64,000 bases of DNA from Acidimicrobiia bacterium (GTDB taxonomy: Bacteria > Acidobacteriota > Vicinamibacteria > Vicinamibacterales > SCN-69-37): the NCBI GenBank assembly GCA_016871335.1, contig VFZF01000005.1, forward strand, positions 116,547 through 180,546, read 5' to 3'. The position numbers and the translations under genes are program-made. The notes beneath the pieces were generated by a model that worked only from the letters and a program-made list of their open reading frames with translations, ran no database searches and was not told the DNA's origin. Position 1 is the first letter of the stretch, and each line of letters starts with the position of its first letter. Below are positions 7,449-17,278 of the stretch, piece after piece.

Positions 7449-8534
7449 ATGTCCGAGTCCCTGTTGGGTCTGTCCCGGTTGGCCCTGGCGCAGCGGCTGG
7501 AGTCGTGGGGGTACAAGACTGTCCACGCCAAACCCATCTGGCAACACATCCATCGTGACGGGCGGTCGGATGTGGCGGCGATCCCCGGCTTGCCCGCCGG
7601 CCTCGCGCACCGGGTGCAGGAGGAACTGCCCGTGGTGTGGCCGACGATTGCGCTCGAGACGCGCTCGTCCGACGGCTTCACCCGCAAGTTCCTGCTGACG
7701 CTTGCTGACGGCCGGCAGGTGGAAACCGTCCTGATGCGCTACGACGGCCGCGTCACCGCCTGCGTCAGCACCCAGGCGGGCTGCGCGATGGGCTGCATCT
7801 TCTGCGCGACAGGCCAGATGGGTTTCGCAAGGCATCTCAGTACAGCCGAAATTGTGGGCCAGGTCTTGGCCGTGAGCATTGGCGACCATGAGCGCACGAA
7901 GCACCATGCACCCAGCACCGAGCACCAGCACCCAGCACAGAGCACCCAGCACCCTGCACGAAACGTAGTGCTGATGGGCATGGGCGAACCGCTGCACAAC
8001 TATGCCGCGGTAATGGCGGCCACCGAGATCCTTGCCGACACCGCCGGATTCGGCCTGAGTCCGCGCCGCATTACGCTGAGTACGGTGGGTGTGGTGCCCG
8101 GCATCCGGCGGCTCGCCGCGGAGCGGCGCCCAATCAGCCTCGCGGTATCGCTGCACGCCGCGACACAGGCCGGACGGCTTGCGTTGCTGCCTCCGGCCGC
8201 CAAAGCGTGGCCACTCGACGAACTGATGGATGCCTGCTGCGAATACTCGGCCGCGCTTGACCGCCACATCTTCTTCGAGTGGACACTCATCGCCGGTGAA
8301 AACGACCGGCCCGACGATGCACATGCACTCGGTCGGTTACTGTCCACCCAACGCGCGCACGTGAACCTGATCCCGCTCAATCCCACGGACGGATACGCGG
8401 GCGCGCCAACCGCACCGAAAGCGGCCCGCGTGTTCCAGGATGTGCTGACCACCTACGGGATCCCGAGCACCGTGCGACAACGCCGGGGCATCGACATCGC
8501 CAGCGGCTGCGGCCAACTGGCCGCACGGAGTTGA
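7449..8534 (+). CDS. rlmN: Dual-specificity 23S rRNA/tRNA adenine-C2 methyltransferase RlmN
   Basis: A 361-residue radical SAM enzyme that methylates C2 of A2503 in 23S rRNA and A37 in some tRNAs. The cluster motif CAMGCIFC (Cys112, 116, 119) is intact, with the SAM-binding GMGEPLHNY, SLHAA and the late IDIASGCGQL cysteine that forms the transient methyl-protein intermediate. Between AEIVGQVLAVSIGD and RNVVLMGMGEP there are about 25 extra residues rich in His, Pro, Ser, Thr and Gln, encoded by a GCACCCA-type tandem repeat (7901-7959). The insertion keeps frame. ATG 7449 begins MSESLLG. Confidence 0.93.
   Translation: MSESLLGLSRLALAQRLESWGYKTVHAKPIWQHIHRDGRSDVAAIPGLPAGLAHRVQEELPVVWPTIALETRSSDGFTRKFLLTLADGRQVETVLMRYDGRVTACVSTQAGCAMGCIFCATGQMGFARHLSTAEIVGQVLAVSIGDHERTKHHAPSTEHQHPAQSTQHPARNVVLMGMGEPLHNYAAVMAATEILADTAGFGLSPRRITLSTVGVVPGIRRLAAERRPISLAVSLHAATQAGRLALLPPAAKAWPLDELMDACCEYSAALDRHIFFEWTLIAGENDRPDDAHALGRLLSTQRAHVNLIPLNPTDGYAGAPTAPKAARVFQDVLTTYGIPSTVRQRRGIDIASGCGQLAARS
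7901..7959 (+). repeat. GCACCCA/GCACCGA tandem repeat inside rlmN
   Basis: Imperfect 7-nt-based units (GCACCAT, GCACCCA, GCACCGA, GCACCA, GCACAGA) fill about 59 bp. They encode the low-complexity HHAPSTEHQHPAQSTQHP tract in RlmN. Confidence 0.8.
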
Positions 8535-8573
8535 GCCTCCGAGGAGACCGTACCGTCAGGCGTCAAGTCGGAG

Positions 8574-8620
8574 CCCAGGGGCTTTAGCCCCTGGGTCCTC
8601 GCAAAGGCTAAAGCCCTTGC
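8574..8620. repeat. Two adjacent hairpins between rlmN and the TonB-C gene
   Basis: CCCAGGGGCT-TT-AGCCCCTGGG (8574-8595) is a perfect 10-bp hairpin. GCAAAGGCT-AA-AGCCCTTGC (8601-8620) is a near-perfect one. They share the GGCTTTAGCCC core and lie between convergent genes, so they may end transcription, but there is no T-run. Confidence 0.65.
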
Positions 8621-8651
8621 GCTCCATCAATCACGTGTGCGCTCCATTGGA

Positions 8652-9104
8652 TCACAGCCCTGGCAGCGTGAAATTCACCGTGACCGTCATGATGACCGGC
8701 ACCGGTTGGCCGTTGAGCAACACGGGCTCGAACTCCCACTGCAGCACGGCATCGAGCGCCGCCTGATCCAGGAGTGCGACGGGACGAATCACACGCGCGT
8801 TGTTGACCTTCCCGTCCTGGTCAATCTGGGCCTCGATGATGACGATGCCCTGGACGCGGGCGCTGAGGGCGATGTCCGGATACACGGGACGGACATCCTT
8901 GATCTTCCTCGGTTCCTTGATGTGGCCGCCGATGCGGAGCGGCGGATCGCCCGCGGTCCAGGTCGGCAGCGGCACATTCGCCAGGTTCGACGCAGCGCGC
9001 TCGGCCTCGAGCACGGCGAGGCGCGCCTGCAGGGCCGCCAACTCGACCCGACCGAACTGCGGGTTCTGCTCGCGCTCGGCAACACGGCGGTGGTTGTCCT
9101 GCAC
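8652..9104 (-). CDS. TonB C-terminal domain protein (energy-transducer-like), start uncertain
   Basis: The 150 residues shown contain a short coiled coil (ELAALQARLAVLEAERAAS, about residues 22-40) and a TonB-C fold: VRPVYPDIALSARVQGIVII, AQIDQDGKVNNARVIRPVALLD, then LQWEFEPVLLNGQPVPVIMT. Such proteins contact TonB-dependent receptors, or act as free TonB-C proteins in Acidobacteria. The only plausible start is GTG 9104; the frame continues open upstream to a stop at 9243-9245 without an ATG. There is no signal or membrane segment before the coiled coil, so the true N-terminus may have been lost or frameshifted. It follows the anti-sigma gene on the same strand. Confidence 0.7.
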   Translation of the reverse strand: MQDNHRRVAEREQNPQFGRVELAALQARLAVLEAERAASNLANVPLPTWTAGDPPLRIGGHIKEPRKIKDVRPVYPDIALSARVQGIVIIEAQIDQDGKVNNARVIRPVALLDQAALDAVLQWEFEPVLLNGQPVPVIMTVTVNFTLPGL

Positions 9105-9273
9105 CCGGACCCCAGCGTCCGTGTGCTCGGCGTTGACGCGCGGCTGTTCGACATCGCTGGCCTGCTGGCCATCGCCGATCTGATCTCGGCATTTGTTGTG
9201 GCCGTCGTTGGACGGACGAAGACGTTGTATCGACTGAAACCGCTACCGGTGACGCCGCCGCTGAAGGACCGGC

Positions 9274-10083
9274 CTACGTCCCCAGTGCCGTACCGGCCAG
9301 GTACACCGCGCCACTCGGCTGCGGCAGCCCACCCGTCGGTTCAAGGGTGACGGCCACGCTGGCCGGCATGACGGAAATCGCCGGCGTGTCCATCACCGCG
9401 TGCACGCGACCCGTGGTGTCCGGGGTGAACAGCCCGACGCTCACCGGTTTCGCATTCACGATGATCCAGAGCTGGTAGACCTTGCCGGCCGGCAGCGCCG
9501 GCAGGCCTTCGGCCGTGAATACCATGCCGTCCTTGTGGCTCACATACGCCCGCGCGTACGCGCCGCGCGCGGGTTCGTGGGCCGTGAGGCTGTAGGTGAG
9601 CATGTCGGACGCGCGCAACACCTGCGCCTGATGCGTCACCGTCTCCACCTGCGCTTCCAGCGACGCGCGCGCCATGAGCAGATCACGCGTCTCGGCCTGA
9701 AGCTCGGTCATCCGATCGCGCAGCGACGCCATTTCCTGACGAGCCGCCGACCACTGCCACAGGGCGACCGCGAGCACGGCCACCGCCGCGAAGCGCGCGG
9801 CGACCGACAGTGCGGACATCGGGACTGGGGACGCCGTCGCCGCCACACCAGGCCGCCGGGTCTCCGCCTCGGGAATGGCGAGAATCCGGTTCCGCAATCC
9901 TGCCGATGGTTCTGCAGCGTCGACCGACCTGCCCACGGCGTCGAAGGTCTGCGACACCGCCGACACTTCGGCGCGGCACGCCGGACAGCCGGAGAGGTGG
10001 GCGAGCACTCGCGCGCGCGACACCTCATCAGGCGTGCCGAGCACGTACTCGGGGGCCAGCTCACAGACGTCCTGATGTGTCAT
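9274..10083 (-). CDS. Anti-sigma factor, RskA-like with zinc-binding domain
   Basis: A 269-residue membrane protein. The N-terminus carries a zinc-binding anti-sigma domain (ARVLAHLSGCPACRAEV: the H-x3-C-x2-C motif). One membrane segment lies near residues 90-110 (VAARFAAVAVLAVALWQW), then a coiled coil (MASLRDRMTELQAETRDLL). The C-terminal RskA domain is outside the membrane: LPAGKVYQLWIIVNAKPVSV, GLFTPDTTGRV and a VTLEPTGGLPQPSGAVYLAG end. It would hold the adjacent ECF sigma factor inactive until the periplasmic part is cut. ATG overlaps the sigma stop (ATGA). Confidence 0.92.
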   Translation of the reverse strand: MTHQDVCELAPEYVLGTPDEVSRARVLAHLSGCPACRAEVSAVSQTFDAVGRSVDAAEPSAGLRNRILAIPEAETRRPGVAATASPVPMSALSVAARFAAVAVLAVALWQWSAARQEMASLRDRMTELQAETRDLLMARASLEAQVETVTHQAQVLRASDMLTYSLTAHEPARGAYARAYVSHKDGMVFTAEGLPALPAGKVYQLWIIVNAKPVSVGLFTPDTTGRVHAVMDTPAISVMPASVAVTLEPTGGLPQPSGAVYLAGTALGT

Positions 10084-10652
10084 ACGCGCAGCCCTCCTTT
10101 CTCGGCATCGCCGGACGTCATGGCCTCCCGAAGGCGCTGCAGACCCGACCGGATCCGCGTCTTGATCGTCCCGAGCGGCGTGCCCGTGCGATCCGCAATC
10201 TCCGTGTGGCTCAGTCCCTGAAAGTAGGCCAGGTCGATCGCGTCGCGCTGGTCGGCCGGCAGACCGGCCAATGCCATGCGCACTCTCGACGCGTCCTGGG
10301 AGGTGGCCACGATCACGTCTACGGATGGCATGGCGTCCGGGATGGCGGCGATTTTTCTGCCGTCCTCGTCGCCCCCCCCCTGGGGCCTCGAGCGACGGGC
10401 CCGGATCCGGTCAATGGCCCGCGTGCGGGTGGTCACCAGCAGCCAGGCCGCCACGGCACCGCGCGCCGGGTCGTAGCGGGCGGCGTTTTTCCACGCCAGG
10501 GCGAACACGTCCTGGGTCAGATCTTCGGCCTCGGCCGGGTCGCCAAGAATCCGGACCGCCAGCGCATACACGGATCGGCCGTGGCGATCGTAGAGGTCGG
10601 CCAGGGCGGAGCCATCCCCGCCGGCCATCCGCTGGACTGCCGCCAAATCCAT
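10080..10652 (-). CDS. ECF-family RNA polymerase sigma factor (SigK-like)
   Basis: A 190-residue sigma factor with region 2 (SALADLYDRHGRSVYALAVRILGD, then AEDLTQDVFALAWKNAARYDP) and region 4 (LAGLPADQRDAIDLAYFQGL, SHTEIADRTGTPLGTIKTRI). The two are joined by a linker containing a run of nine G bases (coding strand; plus-strand C-run 10372-10380) that encodes QGGG. ATG 10652 (MDLAAVQRMAGG) was preferred to in-frame upstream codons because it gives the normal family length. It is coupled to the anti-sigma gene by ATGA and probably autoregulated, as is usual for this family. Confidence 0.92.
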   Translation of the reverse strand: MDLAAVQRMAGGDGSALADLYDRHGRSVYALAVRILGDPAEAEDLTQDVFALAWKNAARYDPARGAVAAWLLVTTRTRAIDRIRARRSRPQGGGDEDGRKIAAIPDAMPSVDVIVATSQDASRVRMALAGLPADQRDAIDLAYFQGLSHTEIADRTGTPLGTIKTRIRSGLQRLREAMTSGDAEKGGLRV

Positions 10653-10874
10653 ATCAATCACGCACGTGGAGGATATACGCGACCGGACTGCCGTCACAAC
10701 AACGCACGGGCCTGCGAGTACAGGTCTTCGTGGCCGCGATCGTGCGGCGCCATGCCACCGGTCGCCGATACGCCACTGCGAGGAGCACAACCACCAGGCC
10801 AGGAGGCCCGCTGAGAACCCATTCCCCGTCGGAACCCGCTCATTAGGCGCGCACTCGGGGTCTATGATGGAGCC

Positions 10875-12296
10875 GTGGCGCGCCCACTCACGATCGCCGG
10901 TCTTCTGATTTCGCTCGCGTGGGCGGCGCACGCGCGCATGCAGGGCCCCGTGTCGTACCGTGTCATCACCACCGACGGCGTGCAGGCATTGATCGTCCAT
11001 GCATCAAGCGGGTCCACCGACATCGTGACTCTTGATGCCGTGGCGAGGCTCTTCGGGCTTCTGGTGCGTGATGACACGCGCGCCGGTGGTGTCGTGGTGG
11101 TCTCGGGCAATGACCGCGTCATCCTGACAGCCGGACAATCCACCGTGTCGTCCGGTGGTCGGTTGGTGTCGCTCTCGGGCCCGGTGACCCGGGCGGGCAC
11201 GACCTGGCTGGTGCCTGTCGATTTTCTTCGCGCTCTGAATCGGGGCATCGAGGTGCGGCGCGGATCGCGCGTGGTTGTGGTGGCGCCGGCGACTGCGCCC
11301 CGGGTGACCGCCCGCGTGGAACGCACCTCGTCGGGCGGACGTCTGGTGGTGACGCTCGACCCCGGTGTGGCTACCCGCGTGACGCGTGAGGGGCCGCGCG
11401 TGACCATCCGGGCGCAGGCGACCGCGCTCGATCTGGAGCCACTCGCCGGTGCCCCAGGCGATCTGGTCGCCGGACTTCGCACTGACGGCCCCTCGCTGGT
11501 CGTGGATCTCGGATCGGCGGTGACCAACATCCGCACAGAAGACACGCGCGACCCCACGCGTGTGGTGATCGAACTTGTGGGGACGCCCGCGCCGGTGTTC
11601 GATCGCCCCCCCGGAATCCAGACCGTGGTCATCGACCCCGGTCACGGCGGAGACGAGCCGGGCGCGCGGAGCGCGGACGGACTGCTCGAAAAACACCTCA
11701 CGCTCGCCGTCGCGCAGCGTGTGAAGGCACTGCTTGAAGCGCGTCTCGGCCTGCGTGTCGTCCTGACGCGCGACGAGGACACCAGCGTCCCCTCCGATCG
11801 TCGCGCGGCCCTCGCCAACAACAACAAGGCGGATCTCTTCATCAGCCTGCACGCCAACGGTAGTCCCTCCGCCGCCTTGCGGGGTGCCCAGGCGCTGGGC
11901 CTTGACGTGTCGGATTACGCCGGTCTCGACGCCGGGGTGCGACGCCAGGACGCGCCCGCGCTCGCCCTGCCTATCGCCGGAGGCGGCACGCGCGTCATTG
12001 ATGCCGTGCCGTGGGCACTGGCGCAGCTGCCGATGGCCGCCGCCTCCTCCGCGTTCGCCACCACCGTCGTCCGCCGCCTGTCTGAAGCGGGCGTGGTGAT
12101 GCAGACGCGGGCGGTGGACGTGGCGCCACTGCGGGTACTCGTGGGCGCCGCGATGCCTGCCATCCTGATTGAACTCGGTGTGCTCACCAACCCGGAGGAC
12201 GCGCGGGCGTTGACCGACCCGGCACACATCGAGCGGCTGGCGGATGCCATCGCGATTGCCGTGGCGGATGTGCGCCTCGGTGCCGGGGGGCAGTGA
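10875..12296 (+). CDS. N-acetylmuramoyl-L-alanine amidase (AMIN + Amidase_3)
   Basis: A 473-residue exported zinc amidase that cuts the bond between MurNAc and the stem peptide, usually during cell separation. It starts with GTG at 10875 followed by a signal peptide ending near AHA. Residues about 25-120 resemble a copper-amine-oxidase-N-like fold, residues about 135-235 an AMIN domain that targets peptidoglycan. The C-terminal Amidase_3 domain carries VVIDPGHGGDEPGA (His257), a LLEKHLTLAV glutamate, SLHAN and IELGVLTN (catalytic Glu). It is divergent from the sigma factor gene and leads the GerMN - rph operon. Confidence 0.93.
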   Translation: MARPLTIAGLLISLAWAAHARMQGPVSYRVITTDGVQALIVHASSGSTDIVTLDAVARLFGLLVRDDTRAGGVVVVSGNDRVILTAGQSTVSSGGRLVSLSGPVTRAGTTWLVPVDFLRALNRGIEVRRGSRVVVVAPATAPRVTARVERTSSGGRLVVTLDPGVATRVTREGPRVTIRAQATALDLEPLAGAPGDLVAGLRTDGPSLVVDLGSAVTNIRTEDTRDPTRVVIELVGTPAPVFDRPPGIQTVVIDPGHGGDEPGARSADGLLEKHLTLAVAQRVKALLEARLGLRVVLTRDEDTSVPSDRRAALANNNKADLFISLHANGSPSAALRGAQALGLDVSDYAGLDAGVRRQDAPALALPIAGGGTRVIDAVPWALAQLPMAAASSAFATTVVRRLSEAGVVMQTRAVDVAPLRVLVGAAMPAILIELGVLTNPEDARALTDPAHIERLADAIAIAVADVRLGAGGQ

Positions 12297-12298
12297 CG

Positions 12299-12895
12299 AT
12301 GAACATCATGTGGCGATGGTTGTTCGCCGGCTTGCTCGCCGCCGCGCTTGGCGTGTGGCTCGTGACCCTGGTCCTGCCGGGCTGGCTCGCCGATCCCCAA
12401 CCAGCCTCCGGTGTGCCCACGGCGGTCAGCGGCGACGCGACGCCGCTGGAAGCCCGTCGCATCACCGCATCGCTGTTTTATGTGTCGCCGGGCGGCGATG
12501 CGCTGGTGGCAGTCGATCGGGAAGTGGTGTACGCCCCGTCCCCCGCGGCACAGGCACGCCGCATCGTCGACGCCCAGCTGGCGGCCGCGCCCGCAGGGCA
12601 GATCTCGGCAATCCCGGAAGGCGCCGAGGTGCGGGCGGTGTTTCTCACCAGTCGCGGGGAAGCCTTCGTGGACATCAGTCAGGCGATCGCGGTCAATCAC
12701 CCCGGGGGATCCGTGCACGAAGCCCTCACGGTCTACGCGATCGTGAACGCGCTCACCGTCAACCTGCCCGATGTCACGGCCGTGCAGATCCTCATTGACG
12801 GCCGCGAGGTGGACACCCTGGCGGGACACATTGACCTGCGGCATCCCCTCTCGCGCGGGCTGCGGTGGATTGCACAGTATGCTGATAGGCCATGA
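12299..12895 (+). CDS. GerMN-domain membrane-anchored protein
   Basis: A 198-residue protein with one N-terminal membrane segment (about residues 5-28) and an external GerMN domain ([19 protein letters not shown], then [19 protein letters not shown] and [20 protein letters not shown]). GerMN domains occur in spore-germination and cell-wall-associated proteins; in non-sporulating bacteria they often sit next to amidases, as here. ATG 12299 was preferred to GTG 12293 because the GGGGGG purine run is then correctly spaced. Its stop overlaps the rph start (ATGA). Confidence 0.88.
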   Translation: MNIMWRWLFAGLLAAALGVWLVTLVLPGWLADPQPASGVPTAVSGDATPLEARRITASLFYVSPGGDALVAVDREVVYAPSPAAQARRIVDAQLAAAPAGQISAIPEGAEVRAVFLTSRGEAFVDISQAIAVNHPGGSVHEALTVYAIVNALTVNLPDVTAVQILIDGREVDTLAGHIDLRHPLSRGLRWIAQYADRP

Positions 12896-13623
12896 CCCGT
12901 CTCTTTGATCGCGCGGCGGATGCGCTGCGCCCCACCTCACTCACGCCCAACGTCCTGATTCACGCGGAAGGGTCGGTCATGATTGAAGCCGGCCTCACCC
13001 GTGTGATGTGCACCGCGTCGGTCGAAGACCGCGTGCCGCCGTTTCTCCGGGGGAGCGGCAAGGGCTGGGTCACGGCGGAGTACGGCATGTTGCCGCGCGC
13101 GACATCCACACGCATGCAGCGCGAAGCGACTGCGGGCAAGGTGGGTGGCCGCACACAGGAAATTCAGCGATTGATCGGGCGGTCACTCCGATCGGTCACC
13201 GCGCTCAAGGCACTCGGCGAACGCACGATCTGGATCGACTGCGATGTCATTCAGGCGGACGGCGGCACACGCACCGCGTCGATCACGGGCGCGTTTGTCG
13301 CGCTCGTGCTCGCCATGGACCGCCTGCGCCAGCAGGGAGCCCTGAAGAACATCCCGGTCGTGGATTACGTGGCCGCGACCAGTGTGGGGATCGTGAAGAA
13401 CACGCCGCTGCTGGATCTGGCCTATGAAGAGGATTCCGCCGCAGAGGTGGACATGAACGTGGTCAAGACCGGGTCCGGCAAGTTCATCGAAATCCAGGGC
13501 ACCGCCGAAACCGACCCGTTTGACCGCGCCGCCCTCGACGCGTTGCTCTCGCTTGCCGACAAGGGCATTACCGAGCTCGTGGCAAAGCAGCGAGAGCTCG
13601 TGGGTGGGCTGCTCGGCCGCTGA
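12892..13623 (+). CDS. rph: Ribonuclease PH
   Basis: A 243-residue phosphorolytic 3'-5' exoribonuclease that trims tRNA 3' ends. It is recognised by [38 protein letters not shown] (substrate arginines), [39 protein letters not shown] and [17 protein letters not shown]. Length is normal for the family. It is last in the amidase-GerMN-rph operon by an ATGA overlap. Confidence 0.96.
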   Translation: MTRLFDRAADALRPTSLTPNVLIHAEGSVMIEAGLTRVMCTASVEDRVPPFLRGSGKGWVTAEYGMLPRATSTRMQREATAGKVGGRTQEIQRLIGRSLRSVTALKALGERTIWIDCDVIQADGGTRTASITGAFVALVLAMDRLRQQGALKNIPVVDYVAATSVGIVKNTPLLDLAYEEDSAAEVDMNVVKTGSGKFIEIQGTAETDPFDRAALDALLSLADKGITELVAKQRELVGGLLGR

Positions 13624-13633
13624 CGCGGCCTCG

Positions 13634-13734
13634 GGTTCATCGGTTCATGGTTCATGGTTCATCGGTGCTGATGCCTTGTTCCCGTCGAACCCTGCACCAG
13701 CACCATGAACCATGAACCGATGAACCATGAACCC
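13634..13734. repeat. GTTCATGGTTCATCGG repeat pair in inverted orientation
   Basis: Left block 13634-13665 (GGTTCATCGG and GGTTCATGG units) and right block 13703-13734 (CCATGAACC and GATGAACC units) are inverted copies. With the GGTGCTG/CAGCACC flank they can fold into a long hairpin between convergent rph and the metalloprotease gene. The same units appear at 23617-23659 and 31620-31642. Confidence 0.8.
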
Positions 13735-13743
13735 GCGTGAGCG

Positions 13744-16290
<2,547 letters not shown>

Positions 16291-16341
16291 GAGACACTCC
16301 TCCCAAACGGGATCGATTGTGATTCCGGCGCGATTATAGCT

Positions 16342-16953
16342 GTGACCACGACGCCGCCTCTCCTGATCGCCACCACTAATGCAGGCAAGATCCGCGAAAT
16401 CCGGCACCTGCTGGCCCACTGGCCGAATCTCCGGACTCTGACCGATCTCCCCCCAATTCAGGAGCCCGAAGAAACCGGGGCCACATTTGCCGACAATGCA
16501 GCCTTGAAAGCCCGGTATTACGCCGGATACTCCGACCTGGTCACCGTCGCGGAAGACTCCGGGCTGGCAATTGACGCCCTGGGAGGTGCACCGGGGGTGC
16601 ATTCGGCGCGGTACCCCGGCGCGACCTACCCGGACAAGTTCAGGAATCTGTACGCCGCTCTGGAGCCGCATCCGAGGCCGTGGACGGCCCGGTACGTGTG
16701 CGCCGTCGCCCTCGTGGTTCCTGGTTCCGAGGTGCCGAGGTTCGCGTGTCAGGCGACGGTCGAGGGCGAGATCGCGCCCGAGCCGCACGGGACGCAGGGC
16801 TTCGGGTACGACCCGATCTTCTATTACCCCGCCTACGGGCGGACGTTTGGAGAGGTCGAGGATGCCGAGAAACTGGCCGTCGCGCACCGGGGCCGGGCAT
16901 TCCGCATTCTGGACGAGTGGTTGATGTCTACTCGGGGCGAATCGCTTCGTTGA
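16342..16953 (+). CDS. rdgB: XTP/dITP diphosphatase (RdgB/HAM1 family)
   Basis: A 203-residue housekeeping enzyme hydrolysing XTP, ITP and dITP to monophosphates. The family signature is clear: [62 protein letters not shown] (split here), [20 protein letters not shown] and an AVAHRGRAF end. The start is GTG at 16342; no in-frame ATG lies close by. Its end overlaps the convergent small membrane protein gene by 26 bp. Confidence 0.94.
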   Translation: MTTTPPLLIATTNAGKIREIRHLLAHWPNLRTLTDLPPIQEPEETGATFADNAALKARYYAGYSDLVTVAEDSGLAIDALGGAPGVHSARYPGATYPDKFRNLYAALEPHPRPWTARYVCAVALVVPGSEVPRFACQATVEGEIAPEPHGTQGFGYDPIFYYPAYGRTFGEVEDAEKLAVAHRGRAFRILDEWLMSTRGESLR

Positions 16954-17149
16954 GGCCGAAGCCCAACAGCCCGCCCACCACAAAACCCATGACCGGCAGG
17001 TGGTCAGGTATGACCAGCATTTGCACAAACGCCCCCAGCAGTCCGATGACGAGCGTGGCCCACAGCTGACGGTTGAGCCGGTTGATCCAAATCGGGTGAC
17101 ACCGGTGTCCTTCAGAGAGCGGACCGAGGCAGCGGGGGCAGGTGGCCAT
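16928..17149 (-). CDS. Small zinc-ribbon membrane protein
   Basis: A 73-residue protein. The N-terminus is a half zinc ribbon ([15 protein letters not shown]-x2-C ... H-x-C) followed by two hydrophobic segments (about residues 29-45 and 50-66). No named family recognised. The coding probability is supported by the paired Cys motif and clear hydrophobic segments. The 3' end overlaps rdgB by 26 bp on the opposite strand. Confidence 0.6.
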   Translation of the reverse strand: MATCPRCLGPLSEGHRCHPIWINRLNRQLWATLVIGLLGAFVQMLVIPDHLPVMGFVVGGLLGFGLNEAIRPE

Positions 17150-17278
17150 TCGGGAAACAGGTCAGTACAACAGGGGAAACGACGGGAGTCTGCCATGCGG
17201 CCTCTGGACCGCGGGGCCCACTTCTGTGGCACAATCTCCGCGGTTCCCACATTCACCCTGGAGGATGGATTGGTCCCA

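Noticed and set aside
9105..9273. A separate gene between the anti-sigma and TonB-C genes
   Set aside because: The 169-bp segment shows only upstream continuation of the TonB-C frame to a stop at 9243, with no start.
13634..13734. Possible CRISPR array
   Set aside because: Units are 9-16 nt without regular unique spacers and no cas genes are present; it is an inverted pair of short tandem repeats.
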